In this document: positions 8,688 to 16,070 of the stretch, piece by piece | Position numbering within the stretch: the stretch's first letter is position 1 | Layout: each line of letters opens with the position of its first letter | Assembly: GCF_003725545.1 (NCBI RefSeq) | Contig: NZ_RJLN01000001.1 | Coordinates: 109,626 to 173,625 of the forward strand | Direction: 5' to 3' | DNA from: Micromonospora solifontis | GTDB lineage: Bacteria > Actinomycetota > Actinomycetes > Mycobacteriales > Micromonosporaceae | Length of the DNA: 64,000 nt | Made by a program: the position numbers and the translations under genes | Notes under the pieces: model-generated | Seen by the model: the letters and a program-made list of their open reading frames with translations, nothing else | The model's database searches: none | Told to the model about the DNA's origin: nothing

Positions 8688-8715
8688 CATACGTGCCGTG
8701 ACGCCGAACGGTTCA
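8688..8715 (-). promoter_or_regulatory. Candidate ECF-type autoregulatory promoter
   Basis: On the minus strand, TGAACC (8715-8710) and CGTATG (8693-8688) are separated by exactly 16 bp, the spacing of ECF promoters. The -10 element is so close to the sigma-factor ATG that transcription would begin at or just inside the gene. This is weak evidence on its own. Confidence 0.35.
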
Positions 8716-8758
8716 GCCGCAGGTCACGCCGCAGCTGTTCACGTCCGGTTCAGCTCCG
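8711..8758 (+). promoter_or_regulatory. PHO-box-like direct repeats (PhoP binding candidate)
   Basis: Four GKTCA units lie in two head-to-tail pairs with exact 11-nt spacing: GTTCAGCCGCA (8711), GGTCACGCCGC (8722), then after AGCT, GTTCACGTCCG (8737) and GTTCAGCTCCG (8748). Streptomyces PHO boxes are built of 11-nt direct repeat units with a GKTCA core. The position, about 95 bp before phoX, fits phosphate-starvation control. Confidence 0.65.
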
Positions 8759-8853
8759 TGCCGGCGGCCGCTCATCGCGCCCTGGCAGCGTCCGGCCGGT
8801 ACGCGCGCCGACGCCCGGGCGCGCCACCGACGTCCGATCGGGAGGCCCCACCC

Positions 8854-10929
8854 ATGACTGAACGTCCCCGGCTGCTTCCGCTGCTCGGCGCGCCCCGGCA
8901 CGGTACCCGCGATGCGATGACCTGCCAATACCGGTGCGGCAACGCCTGCGACCACCCGGTGCCCAACACCTCGGCGAACCCGTACTTCGGCGACCTGGTC
9001 GAGGCCGAGGTGTCCCGCCGCGGGGTGGTCCGCGCGGGCGCCGTCGGCGCCCTGGTGCTCGGCTTCGGCGGCACCGTCGCCGGCGCGCTGGCCGGTGCCG
9101 CGGCGGCGGCCGCGCCGACCGGCGGGATGGGCAACGGCGCGCTGACCTTCCGGCCGATCCCGCCGAACAAGCTCGACACGCTGGTGGTGCCGAACGGGTA
9201 CGACCACGCCGTCGTCATCAAGTGGGGCGACCCGGTGGTGCCCGGCGCCCCCGAGTTCGACCTCCATCACCAGACCGCCGCGGCCCAGGCCCGGCAGTTC
9301 GGCTACAACAACGACTTCGTCGGGGTGCTGCCGATCGACCGGAAGCGGGCGCTGCTCGTGGTCAACCACGAGTACACCAACGAGGACCTGATGTTCCCCG
9401 GCTTCACCGGCCAGGACGCGCTCTCGGTGGAGCAGCTGCGGGTGGCCATGGCCGCCCACGGGATGTCCGTGGTGGAGCTGGAGCGGGTGGCCGGCACCGG
9501 ACAGTGGCGGCCGGTGAGTCACGGCCGGCGGCCGTACAACCGGCGGGTCACCGCGCTGGCCACCACGTTCGAGCTGACCGGACCGGCCGCCGGCTCGGCC
9601 TGGCTGCGCACCGCCGCCGACCCGACGGGCCGTACGGTGGTCGGCACGCTGAACAACTGCGCCGGCGGGGTCACCCCGTGGGGCACCGTGCTCTCCGGCG
9701 AGGAGAACTTCAACCAGTACTTCGTCGGCGGCGACGGCGCGCCCGAGGAGCTGAAGCCGAAGCTGGCCCGGTACGGCATCCCCACCGACGTGCGCTACCC
9801 GAGCGGCAGCCGCAAGTGGGACCGCGCCGACGAGCGCTTCGACCTGGCGAAGCATCCCAACGAGGCGCACCGCTTCGGCTGGATTGTGGAGATCGACCCG
9901 TTCGACCCGGAGAGCCGCCCGCGCAAGCACACCGCGCTGGGCCGGTTCAAGCACGAGGGCGCCAACGTCATCGTGGCCGGGAACGGGCACGTGGTGGCCT
10001 ACCTGGGCGACGACGAGCGGTTCGACTACCTGTACAAGTTCGTCTCGGACAAGAAGTTCATGCCCGGCGGCTCCTGGGTGGCCCGGAAGCACAACCGCAC
10101 CCTGCTGGAGTCCGGCACGCTCTACGTGGCGGCACTGGCCGGCAACAGCGCCGGCGAGATCGACGGCACCGGCAAGCTCCCCTCCGACGGGGCGTTCGAC
10201 GGGCGCGGCCGGTGGATCAGGCTGGTCAGCGGCAACCGCTCGTACGTCGACGGGATGACCGCCGCGGACGTGCTCACCTTCACCCGGCTCGCCGCCGACC
10301 GGGTCGGCGCGACCAAGATGGACCGGCCGGAGGACGTCGAGCCCAGCCAGCTCACCGGCAAGGTGTACGTGGCGCTGACCAACAACACCGACCGGGGCAA
10401 GGCCGGCAAGGCCGCCGCCGACGAGGCGAACCCGCGCAACCTCAACAAGCACGGGCAGATCCTGGAGCTGGTCGAGGACCGGGGGGACCACACCGGCGAG
10501 AGTTTCGCCTGGTCGCTGCCGATCGTCTGCGGCGACCCGGCCGACCCGTCGACCCACTTCGCCGGGTACGACAAGGCCAAGGTCTCGCCGATCTCCTGCC
10601 CGGACAACGTCGCCTTCGACGCCACCGGCAACCTCTGGATCGCCACCGACGGCAACGCGCTGGGCAGCAACGACGGCCTCTTCGCCACCGCGATCGAAGG
10701 CCCGGAACGGGGTCACCTGAAGCAGTTCCTCACCGTGCCGGTGGGCGCGGAGACCTGCGGCCCGTTCATCACCCGGGACAACCGGTCGGTCTTCGTCGCC
10801 GTCCAGCACCCGGGCGAGATCACCGGCGCGTCGGTGGAGAACCCGGTGTCCACCTGGCCCGACGGCGACTTCGCCAAGCCCGGCGTGGTGGTGACCTGGC
10901 GCGTCAACGGCGGCCCGGTCGGCAGCTGA
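8854..10929 (+). CDS. phoX: PhoX family alkaline phosphatase (DUF839), Tat-exported
   Basis: 691 aa. The protein begins with the conserved CQYRCGNAC cluster (Cys24, 28, 32), then a twin-arginine signal with Arg55-Arg56 (SRRGVVRAG) and hydrophobic core to about residue 85. The body matches the PhoX/DUF839 family, calcium/iron-dependent phosphatases that release phosphate from organic monoesters outside the cytoplasm; seen are GEENFNQYF, HEGANVIVAGNGHVVAYLGDDERFDYLYK in part, and NNTDRG. ATG 8854 follows GGAGG; further upstream the frame runs through the PHO-like region. The PHO-box-like repeats suggest PhoR-PhoP control. It is divergent from the sigma-factor operon. Confidence 0.9.
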   Translation: MTERPRLLPLLGAPRHGTRDAMTCQYRCGNACDHPVPNTSANPYFGDLVEAEVSRRGVVRAGAVGALVLGFGGTVAGALAGAAAAAAPTGGMGNGALTFRPIPPNKLDTLVVPNGYDHAVVIKWGDPVVPGAPEFDLHHQTAAAQARQFGYNNDFVGVLPIDRKRALLVVNHEYTNEDLMFPGFTGQDALSVEQLRVAMAAHGMSVVELERVAGTGQWRPVSHGRRPYNRRVTALATTFELTGPAAGSAWLRTAADPTGRTVVGTLNNCAGGVTPWGTVLSGEENFNQYFVGGDGAPEELKPKLARYGIPTDVRYPSGSRKWDRADERFDLAKHPNEAHRFGWIVEIDPFDPESRPRKHTALGRFKHEGANVIVAGNGHVVAYLGDDERFDYLYKFVSDKKFMPGGSWVARKHNRTLLESGTLYVAALAGNSAGEIDGTGKLPSDGAFDGRGRWIRLVSGNRSYVDGMTAADVLTFTRLAADRVGATKMDRPEDVEPSQLTGKVYVALTNNTDRGKAGKAAADEANPRNLNKHGQILELVEDRGDHTGESFAWSLPIVCGDPADPSTHFAGYDKAKVSPISCPDNVAFDATGNLWIATDGNALGSNDGLFATAIEGPERGHLKQFLTVPVGAETCGPFITRDNRSVFVAVQHPGEITGASVENPVSTWPDGDFAKPGVVVTWRVNGGPVGS

Positions 10930-10940
10930 CGTTCCCCCTG

Positions 10941-10997
10941 GCGGTCCGGCGCTGGACCGCCCCCGAGGGCCCCTTCCCCGCCCGGGAAGGGGCCCTC
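10941..10997. terminator. Two adjacent hairpins after phoX
   Basis: The first hairpin has 7-bp arms (GCGGTCC/GGACCGC, 10941-10960). The second has perfect 14-bp arms, 10965-10978 and 10984-10997 (GAGGGCCCCTTCCC and its complement), with a 5-nt loop. There is no U-tract. They are well placed to end phoX transcription and may work in both directions before the convergent IclR gene. Confidence 0.8.
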
Positions 10998-11116
10998 CGG
11001 CGCTTCCGATCCCGGCCGCGGACGCGGATTGCGGCATCTCGCCGTATCGGCGCGGCTCGACGGCCCGGTCTGCCGCAACTCGTCGCCGGGCAGGCCGGAC
11101 CGAACCGGCCGCGGCG

Positions 11117-11899
11117 TCAGGGCTCGGCGGCGATGCCGTCGGCGATCGTCCGGGCGGCGGTGAGCAGCTTGGCCCGGACCACCCGGGCGGAGGTCATCAT
11201 CTCGCTGGCCGGCAGGGCGCAGGCGAGCACCACCCGGCGCTCGATGTCCTTGTCCGGGGTGACCAGCACCGCCGCACAGGCCACACCCTGCCGGAACTGG
11301 CCCAGCTCCAACTGCATCCCGCGCCGGTCGCCCGCGGCCAGGTCCGCCTCGAACGCCTCGGTCGTGGTCAGGGTGGCGCTGGTGAACGGGCGCATGCCGT
11401 ACTCGCGCAGGTACCGGAAGCGCTGCTCGGCGGTGAGGGTGGCCAGCAGGCTCTTGCCGAGGGCGGTGGCGTGCGCGCCCTCGTCGAAGCCCGGCACCAG
11501 GTCCTCGAGGTAAGGCGAGCGCGGCCCCTCGGCGACGGCGGTGACCGCCACCTGACCCCCGACGAACCGCCCGAGGTAGTGGCTCCAGCCGGTGTCCACG
11601 GCGGCCCGCCGCAGCGACTCCCCGACCGCCGGCGGCCCCCGGAACGCGGTCACCAGCTCCCGGTACCGGTCGGCCACCTCCAGCCCGACGATGTACGTGC
11701 CGTCCTCCCGCCGGATCACGTAGCCCTCGTAGGCCAGGGTGCGGACGAGGTGGTAGGTGGTGGCCACGGTCAGCTCGCAGCGGCGGGCGATCTGCTTGAC
11801 GGTGAGTCCCCTCGGCGCACGGCCGACCGACTCGAGCACTCGAAGCGCGCGGGAGACACTGCGGATCAGGTCCGAAGGTTCCGCCAAGGGGTCGCGCAC
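11117..11899 (-). CDS. IclR family transcriptional regulator
   Basis: About 260 aa. The N-terminal winged helix-turn-helix (residues 8-70: SRALRVLESVGRAPRGLTVKQIA, TVATTYHLVRTL) and the C-terminal IclR effector domain (GAHATALGKSLLA, RRGMQLELGQFRQGVACAA) are complete. The start is GTG 11899, five bases after GGAGG. The in-frame GTG at 11905 would overlap that ribosome site. The effector and targets are unknown. Its divergent neighbour is an MFS gene, the commonest kind of target for such a regulator. Confidence 0.9.
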   Translation of the reverse strand: MRDPLAEPSDLIRSVSRALRVLESVGRAPRGLTVKQIARRCELTVATTYHLVRTLAYEGYVIRREDGTYIVGLEVADRYRELVTAFRGPPAVGESLRRAAVDTGWSHYLGRFVGGQVAVTAVAEGPRSPYLEDLVPGFDEGAHATALGKSLLATLTAEQRFRYLREYGMRPFTSATLTTTEAFEADLAAGDRRGMQLELGQFRQGVACAAVLVTPDKDIERRVVLACALPASEMMTSARVVRAKLLTAARTIADGIAAEP

Positions 11900-11936
11900 A
11901 ACCACCTCCGCCGCCGGGGACTTACACCATATGAAA

Positions 11937-11962
11937 AACAGGCCGAGTGCGAAATGCCTGTT
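11937..11962. promoter_or_regulatory. Inverted repeat between IclR and MFS genes
   Basis: AACAGGC (11937-11943) and GCCTGTT (11956-11962) form perfect 7-bp arms 12 bp apart in the divergent promoter region. This is a possible operator for the IclR regulator. It is a short repeat, so chance is not excluded. Confidence 0.35.
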
Positions 11963-12053
11963 CGGATCGAGGATGCCAGATCACCGGGCGCGGGCCGTGC
12001 ACCGACAGACGCGATCAGCTGCCAAAACGTGTCCGGCGTAGGTTTGCCTGACG

Positions 12054-13231
12054 ATGACCGACACCGCGTTGCACCCCTCGCCTCCCGCGGCCCGGCGTAC
12101 CGTCCGGGTCAGCGCGGGCGCCATCGCCACCACGATCGCCCGCGTCCTGCCCGTCTTCCTGGTCGGCGGGCTCGCCGTGCAGATGGGCCATGACCTGCAC
12201 TTCTCCCCCGCCGGCCTGGGTCTGGCCGTCTCGGTGTACTTCGGGATCAGCGCCCTCGCCTCGGTGCCCTCCGGCGCGCTCGTGGAGCGCTACGGCAGCG
12301 CCCTGGTGGCCCGCGCGGGCATCCTGCTCTCCGCCGGCTCGCTGCTGGCCGTGGCGGCACTGGCCCGGTCGTACCCGGTGCTGGTCGCGCTGCTCGGGCT
12401 CAGCGCCGCCGCGAACGCGCTCGGCCAGCTGGCCAGCAACGCCGCCCTGGCCCGGCACGTCCCCACCCACCGGCAGGGCCTCTCGTTCGGGGTGAAGCAG
12501 GCCGCCATCCCGGTCTCCACGCTGCTGGCCGGTGCGGCGGTGCCCACCATCGCACTGACCGCCGGCTGGCGCTGGGCGTTCGTGGCCGCCGCCGGGCGGC
12601 CCTGGCCGCACTGCCGGCCGTACCGACGCCGGAGCGTGCCGCAGCGCGGCGCCCGGCGCCCCGACGGGCCGGACGGGCGACGGTGGCGCTGGTCGTGGTC
12701 GGCCTGGCCGCCACCTTGGCCGCCGCCGCCGCGAACGCGCTGGGCACCTTCGTGGTGGACTCCGCGGCCGGCCGGGGGCTCTCCCCGGCGCTGGCCGGCC
12801 TCACCCTGACCCTGGGCAGCGCGGTCTGCGTGGCGGCCCGGGTGGGCACCGGCTGGCTCGCCGACCGCCGGGAGAGCGGGCACGTGGCGCTGATCGCCGG
12901 CATGCTCCTGGTCGGCGCGCTCGGGTTGGTCCTGCTCGCGCTGACCGGCCCGGGGCCGCTGGTCGCCGGCGTGGTGCTCGGCTTCGGCCTCGGCTGGGCG
13001 TGGCCCGGCCTGCTGAACTTCGCGGTGGTTCGGCTGCACCCGCAGGCCCCGGCCGCGGCCACCTCGATCACCCAGACCGGGGTTTACGCGGGCGGCTGCC
13101 TCGGCCCGCTGGCCCTCGGAACCGTCGCCCACACCCTCGGCTACCCCACCATGTGGTCCACGGCGGCCGCCGCCATGCTCGCCGCCGCCGCCCTCATGCT
13201 CCTCGGCGCCCGCCTCCTCACCCGCCCCTGA
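12054..13231 (+). pseudogene. MFS transporter, disrupted by an apparent frameshift
   Basis: The first part (12054 to about 12593) reads as six MFS helices (MTDTALHPSPPAARR, then ARVLPVFLVGGLAVQMG, ending GWRWAFVAAA). The frame then runs into an Arg/Pro/Trp-rich tail until 12809. The missing second half continues in the frame shifted by one base: AALAALPAVPTPERA, then VALVVVGLAATLAAAAANALG and six more helices to 13231. One missing base within the GCC/GGG run near 12585-12600 would restore a protein of about 392 aa. It may be a true frameshift or a sequencing error in a GC-rich run. A shorter second product from GTG 12683 is possible. Confidence 0.75.
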
Positions 13232-13243
13232 ACCCGCGCCCAC

Positions 13244-13313
13244 TTCGTTGATCATGAACTTAGCGGCACTGGACGAGATCGACATCGCCGTCAACTTCAT
13301 GATCGACCACGAA
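13244..13313. repeat. Long intergenic inverted repeat at a convergent gene junction
   Basis: Left arm 13244-13267 and right arm 13287-13313 pair imperfectly around GATCATGAA/TTCATGATC, with matching TTCG ends and GCGGC/GCCG inner ends. It lies between the convergent MFS and polyprenyl synthase genes, in the same setting as the other long repeats in the window. Confidence 0.75.
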
Positions 13314-13318
13314 GGGCC

Positions 13319-13347
13319 GGGGTGGGGGTGGGGGTGGGGGTGGGGGG
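13319..13347 (+). repeat. G-quadruplex motif, five G-tracts with single-T loops
   Basis: Five runs of G (4, 5, 5, 5 and 6 bases) are separated by single T residues, directly against the TAA of the polyprenyl synthase gene (13348-13350). This is the pattern of a very stable parallel quadruplex on the plus strand. It may also have arisen by slippage of a GGGGGT unit. Confidence 0.8.
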
Positions 13348-14427
13348 TTAGCTGGTGCGGTCGGCGATGTGGTCGCAGAGGGATTCGAGGGCGCGGCGGG
13401 ACGGGATCCGCGGCAGCGGGGCGAGTCGCGCGCGGGCGTCCTCGGCGTAGCTGCGAACGGTCTCCCGGGCGCGCTTGAGGGCCGGGGACTCCCGGAGCAG
13501 GCCGAGCGCCTCGGCGTGCAGCGCGTCGTCGACCAGCGGGCCGGTGGCCAGGATCTCCCGGAGCCGCACGCTGGCGGCGTCCGAGTCGTCCGAGCCCAGC
13601 GCGTAGAGCACCGGCAGGGTCGGCACCCCCTCGCGCAGGTCGGTGCCGGGGGTCTTGCCGGACTGGTCCGACTCGCTGGCGATGTCGAGCAGGTCGTCGG
13701 AGAGCTGGAAGGCCACCCCGATGGTCTCGCCGTACCCGGCCAGGGCCTCGACGTGCTCGGGGGACGCACCGCCGAACATGCCGCCGAAGCGGGCCGAGGT
13801 GGCGATCAGCGAGCCGGTCTTCTCGGCGATGACGTGCAGGTAGTGCGCGACCGGGTCGGTGCCGCGCGGGCCGACCGTCTCGGCGATCTGCCCGTGCACC
13901 AGTCGGGCGAAGGTGCGCGCCTGGAGGCGTACCGCCTCGGGGCCCAGCTCGGCCGCGATGTCCGCGGCCCGGGCGAAGAGGTAGTCGCCGACCAGGATGG
14001 CGACCGAGTTGGTCCAGCGGGAGTTGGCGCTCGGGGCACCCCGGCGCACCGCGGCCTCGTCCATGACGTCGTCGTGGTAGAGCGTCGCCAGGTGCGTGAG
14101 CTCCATCACCACGGCGGCCGGTACGACCTGGTCGTCGGTCGGGTCGCCGAACTGGGCGCCGAGGGCGACCAGAAGCGGACGGAACCGCTTGCCGCCGGCC
14201 TCGACCAGATGGCGGGCCGCCTCGGTGACCAGTGGGTCGGCGCTGGCCACGCTGGCCCGCAGGTCGGTCTCGACCCGCTCCAGGATGTCCAGCACGGATG
14301 CCTCGACGCGCGGATCGGCGAGGTGCAGGCCGAGCGCGCCGAACTGACCCGTGCCCTCCGGGCCCGGACCACCGCCGGGGCCGGTGGCACCTGAACGCTC
14401 GCCAGCCGGAATCACGCCTCCAACCAT
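13348..14427 (-). CDS. Long-chain all-trans polyprenyl diphosphate synthase
   Basis: 359 aa. It extends allylic diphosphates with isopentenyl diphosphate to make the side chain of menaquinone. Both Asp-rich metal-binding motifs are present: DDVMD (residues 119-123) and DDLLD (244-248), plus GGKRFRP (about 78-84). Residues just before the first motif are small (LATLYH), which usually permits long products such as hepta- to nonaprenyl. The ATG at 14427 is preceded by a weak site. Neighbouring complex I, menG-like, menJ-like and mqn genes support a quinone-tail role. Exact chain length is not readable from sequence. Confidence 0.9.
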   Translation of the reverse strand: MVGGVIPAGERSGATGPGGGPGPEGTGQFGALGLHLADPRVEASVLDILERVETDLRASVASADPLVTEAARHLVEAGGKRFRPLLVALGAQFGDPTDDQVVPAAVVMELTHLATLYHDDVMDEAAVRRGAPSANSRWTNSVAILVGDYLFARAADIAAELGPEAVRLQARTFARLVHGQIAETVGPRGTDPVAHYLHVIAEKTGSLIATSARFGGMFGGASPEHVEALAGYGETIGVAFQLSDDLLDIASESDQSGKTPGTDLREGVPTLPVLYALGSDDSDAASVRLREILATGPLVDDALHAEALGLLRESPALKRARETVRSYAEDARARLAPLPRIPSRRALESLCDHIADRTS

Positions 14428-14464
14428 GCCACACCCGTTCGACCTGCCCGATGAGGGGGATACG

Positions 14465-14501
14465 ACCGGGGGCCGGTACGCAACGCGTACCGGCCCCCGG
14501 C
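14465..14501 (-). terminator. Terminator of the nuo operon
   Basis: Perfect 15-bp arms, 14466-14480 and 14486-14500 (CCGGGGGCCGGTACG and its complement), enclose a 5-nt loop, with one more pair possible inside. It lies 16 bp past the nuoN stop in the direction of transcription. There is no U-tract, as usual in high-GC actinobacteria. Confidence 0.85.
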
Positions 14502-14516
14502 GGGAACGACCTGAAG

Positions 14517-16070
14517 TCATCGGACGAATTCGGCGGCACCGTTGGCCAGGTCGAGCAGCGGCGCCGGGGCGACACCCAGGACCAGCGTGGCGAGCACGCC
14601 GATGACCAGGGCCGCCGAGGTGAGCGCGCCCGGCACGGTGACCGTCGGGGTGGCGTCCCCGGGCTCGGAGAGCCACATCATCACCACGACCCGCAGGTAC
14701 GGGAAGGCCAGCACCATGCTGGTCAGCACGCCGGCGATCACCAGCCAGGCCTGGTTCGCGTCCAGCGCCGGGGCGAAGATCGCGAACTTGCTGGTGAACC
14801 CGCTGGTCAGCGGGATACCGGCGAAGGCCAGCAGGATGAAGGTGAAGATCGCCGCGAAGAACGGCGAACGCCGCCCCAGCCCGGCCCAGCGGGACAGGTG
14901 GGTGGCCTCGCCGTCGGCGTCCCGGACCAGGGTCACCACGGCGAACGCGGCGATCACCGAGAAGCCGTACGCGACCAGGTAGAACATCGTGCCGGAGAGC
15001 CCGTCCTTGCTCGGTGCCAGCACGCCCACCAGCAGGTAGCCGGCGTTCGCGATGGACGAGTAGGCCAGCAGCCGCTTGATGTCCGTCTGGGTCACCGCCA
15101 GCACCGCGCCGACCAGCATGGTCAGCACCGCCACCGCGCCGAGCACCGGGGTGAAGTCCCAGGAGGCCCCGGAGAAGGCGACGTGGAAGACCCGCAGCAG
15201 GGCGCCGAAGGCCGCCACCTTGGTGCAGGCGGCCATGAAGCCGGTAACGGGGGTCGGCGCGCCCTGGTAAACGTCCGGCGTCCAGACGTGGAACGGCGCG
15301 GCGGCGGCCTTGAAGAGCAGGCCGATGGCGAGCAGCGCCATGCCGGCGAAGAGCAGCGTCCGGCTGGCCGGGGAGTCGGCCACCGCCGCGTGGATGGTGG
15401 CGAAGTCGACGCCGGCCGTCCGGCCCGGGATGCCCGAGGTGAAGCCATAGATCAGCGCCACACCGAACAGGAAGAACGCCGAGGAGTACGCGCCGAGCAG
15501 GAAGTACTTCATCGCCGCTTCCTGGCTCAGCAGCCGCCGGCGGCGGGCCAGCGCGCAGAGCAGGTAGAGCGGCAGCGAGAAGACCTCGAGCGCGATGAAC
15601 ATGGTGAGCAGGTCGTTCGCCGCCACGAAGATCAGCATGCCGCCGATCGCGAAGGTGGCCAGCGGGTACACCTCGGTGGTGCCGCCCGCCCCCTCGGCCT
15701 GCCGCCGGTCGTCGGGCGACTCCGCGGTGACCGCGGCGTGGGCCACGAAGGCCCCGCCCCGCTCCACCGAGCGCTCCCCGATCAGCAGCAGGGCCATCGT
15801 GGCCAGGATCAGGATCGCGCCCTGCAGGAAGAGCGCCGGCCCGTCCACGGCGATGGCCTGGCCGGCGGTGAGCAGCCGGTCGTCGGCGTTGAGGATCACC
15901 ATGGTCAGCGCCGAGAGCACCGCCAGCAGGGCGAGCGCGAGCTGCACCCCGTTACGCAGGCGGCGGGGCACGAACGCTTCGACCAGGACGCCGACCAGCG
16001 CGGCGCCCAACAGGATCAGGATGGGAGCCAGCGCCGCGTAGTCGAGCGACGGTAGCTTCAGTTCACTCAC
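14517..16070 (-). CDS. nuoN: NADH-quinone oxidoreductase subunit N
   Basis: 517-aa antiporter-like membrane subunit of complex I, with about 14 helices and the proton-antiporter domain (LEVFSLPLYLLCAL, AAAAPFHVWTPDVYQGAPTP in part, LLAYSSIANAGYLLVG). It is one of the three proton-pumping channels with NuoL and NuoM. It is the last gene of the operon; its start overlaps the nuoM stop by four bases, and a strong hairpin follows its stop. Residues 180-200 hold an insert (ESPDDRRQAEGAGG), a polar loop seen in actinobacterial versions. Confidence 0.96.
   Translation of the reverse strand: MSELKLPSLDYAALAPILILLGAALVGVLVEAFVPRRLRNGVQLALALLAVLSALTMVILNADDRLLTAGQAIAVDGPALFLQGAILILATMALLLIGERSVERGGAFVAHAAVTAESPDDRRQAEGAGGTTEVYPLATFAIGGMLIFVAANDLLTMFIALEVFSLPLYLLCALARRRRLLSQEAAMKYFLLGAYSSAFFLFGVALIYGFTSGIPGRTAGVDFATIHAAVADSPASRTLLFAGMALLAIGLLFKAAAAPFHVWTPDVYQGAPTPVTGFMAACTKVAAFGALLRVFHVAFSGASWDFTPVLGAVAVLTMLVGAVLAVTQTDIKRLLAYSSIANAGYLLVGVLAPSKDGLSGTMFYLVAYGFSVIAAFAVVTLVRDADGEATHLSRWAGLGRRSPFFAAIFTFILLAFAGIPLTSGFTSKFAIFAPALDANQAWLVIAGVLTSMVLAFPYLRVVVMMWLSEPGDATPTVTVPGALTSAALVIGVLATLVLGVAPAPLLDLANGAAEFVR

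Noticed and set aside
8713..11513. Very long open frames (over 700 aa) in other frames over phoX
   Set aside because: Composition is Arg/Gly/Val-rich without motifs, whereas the phoX frame has a Tat signal and family motifs throughout.
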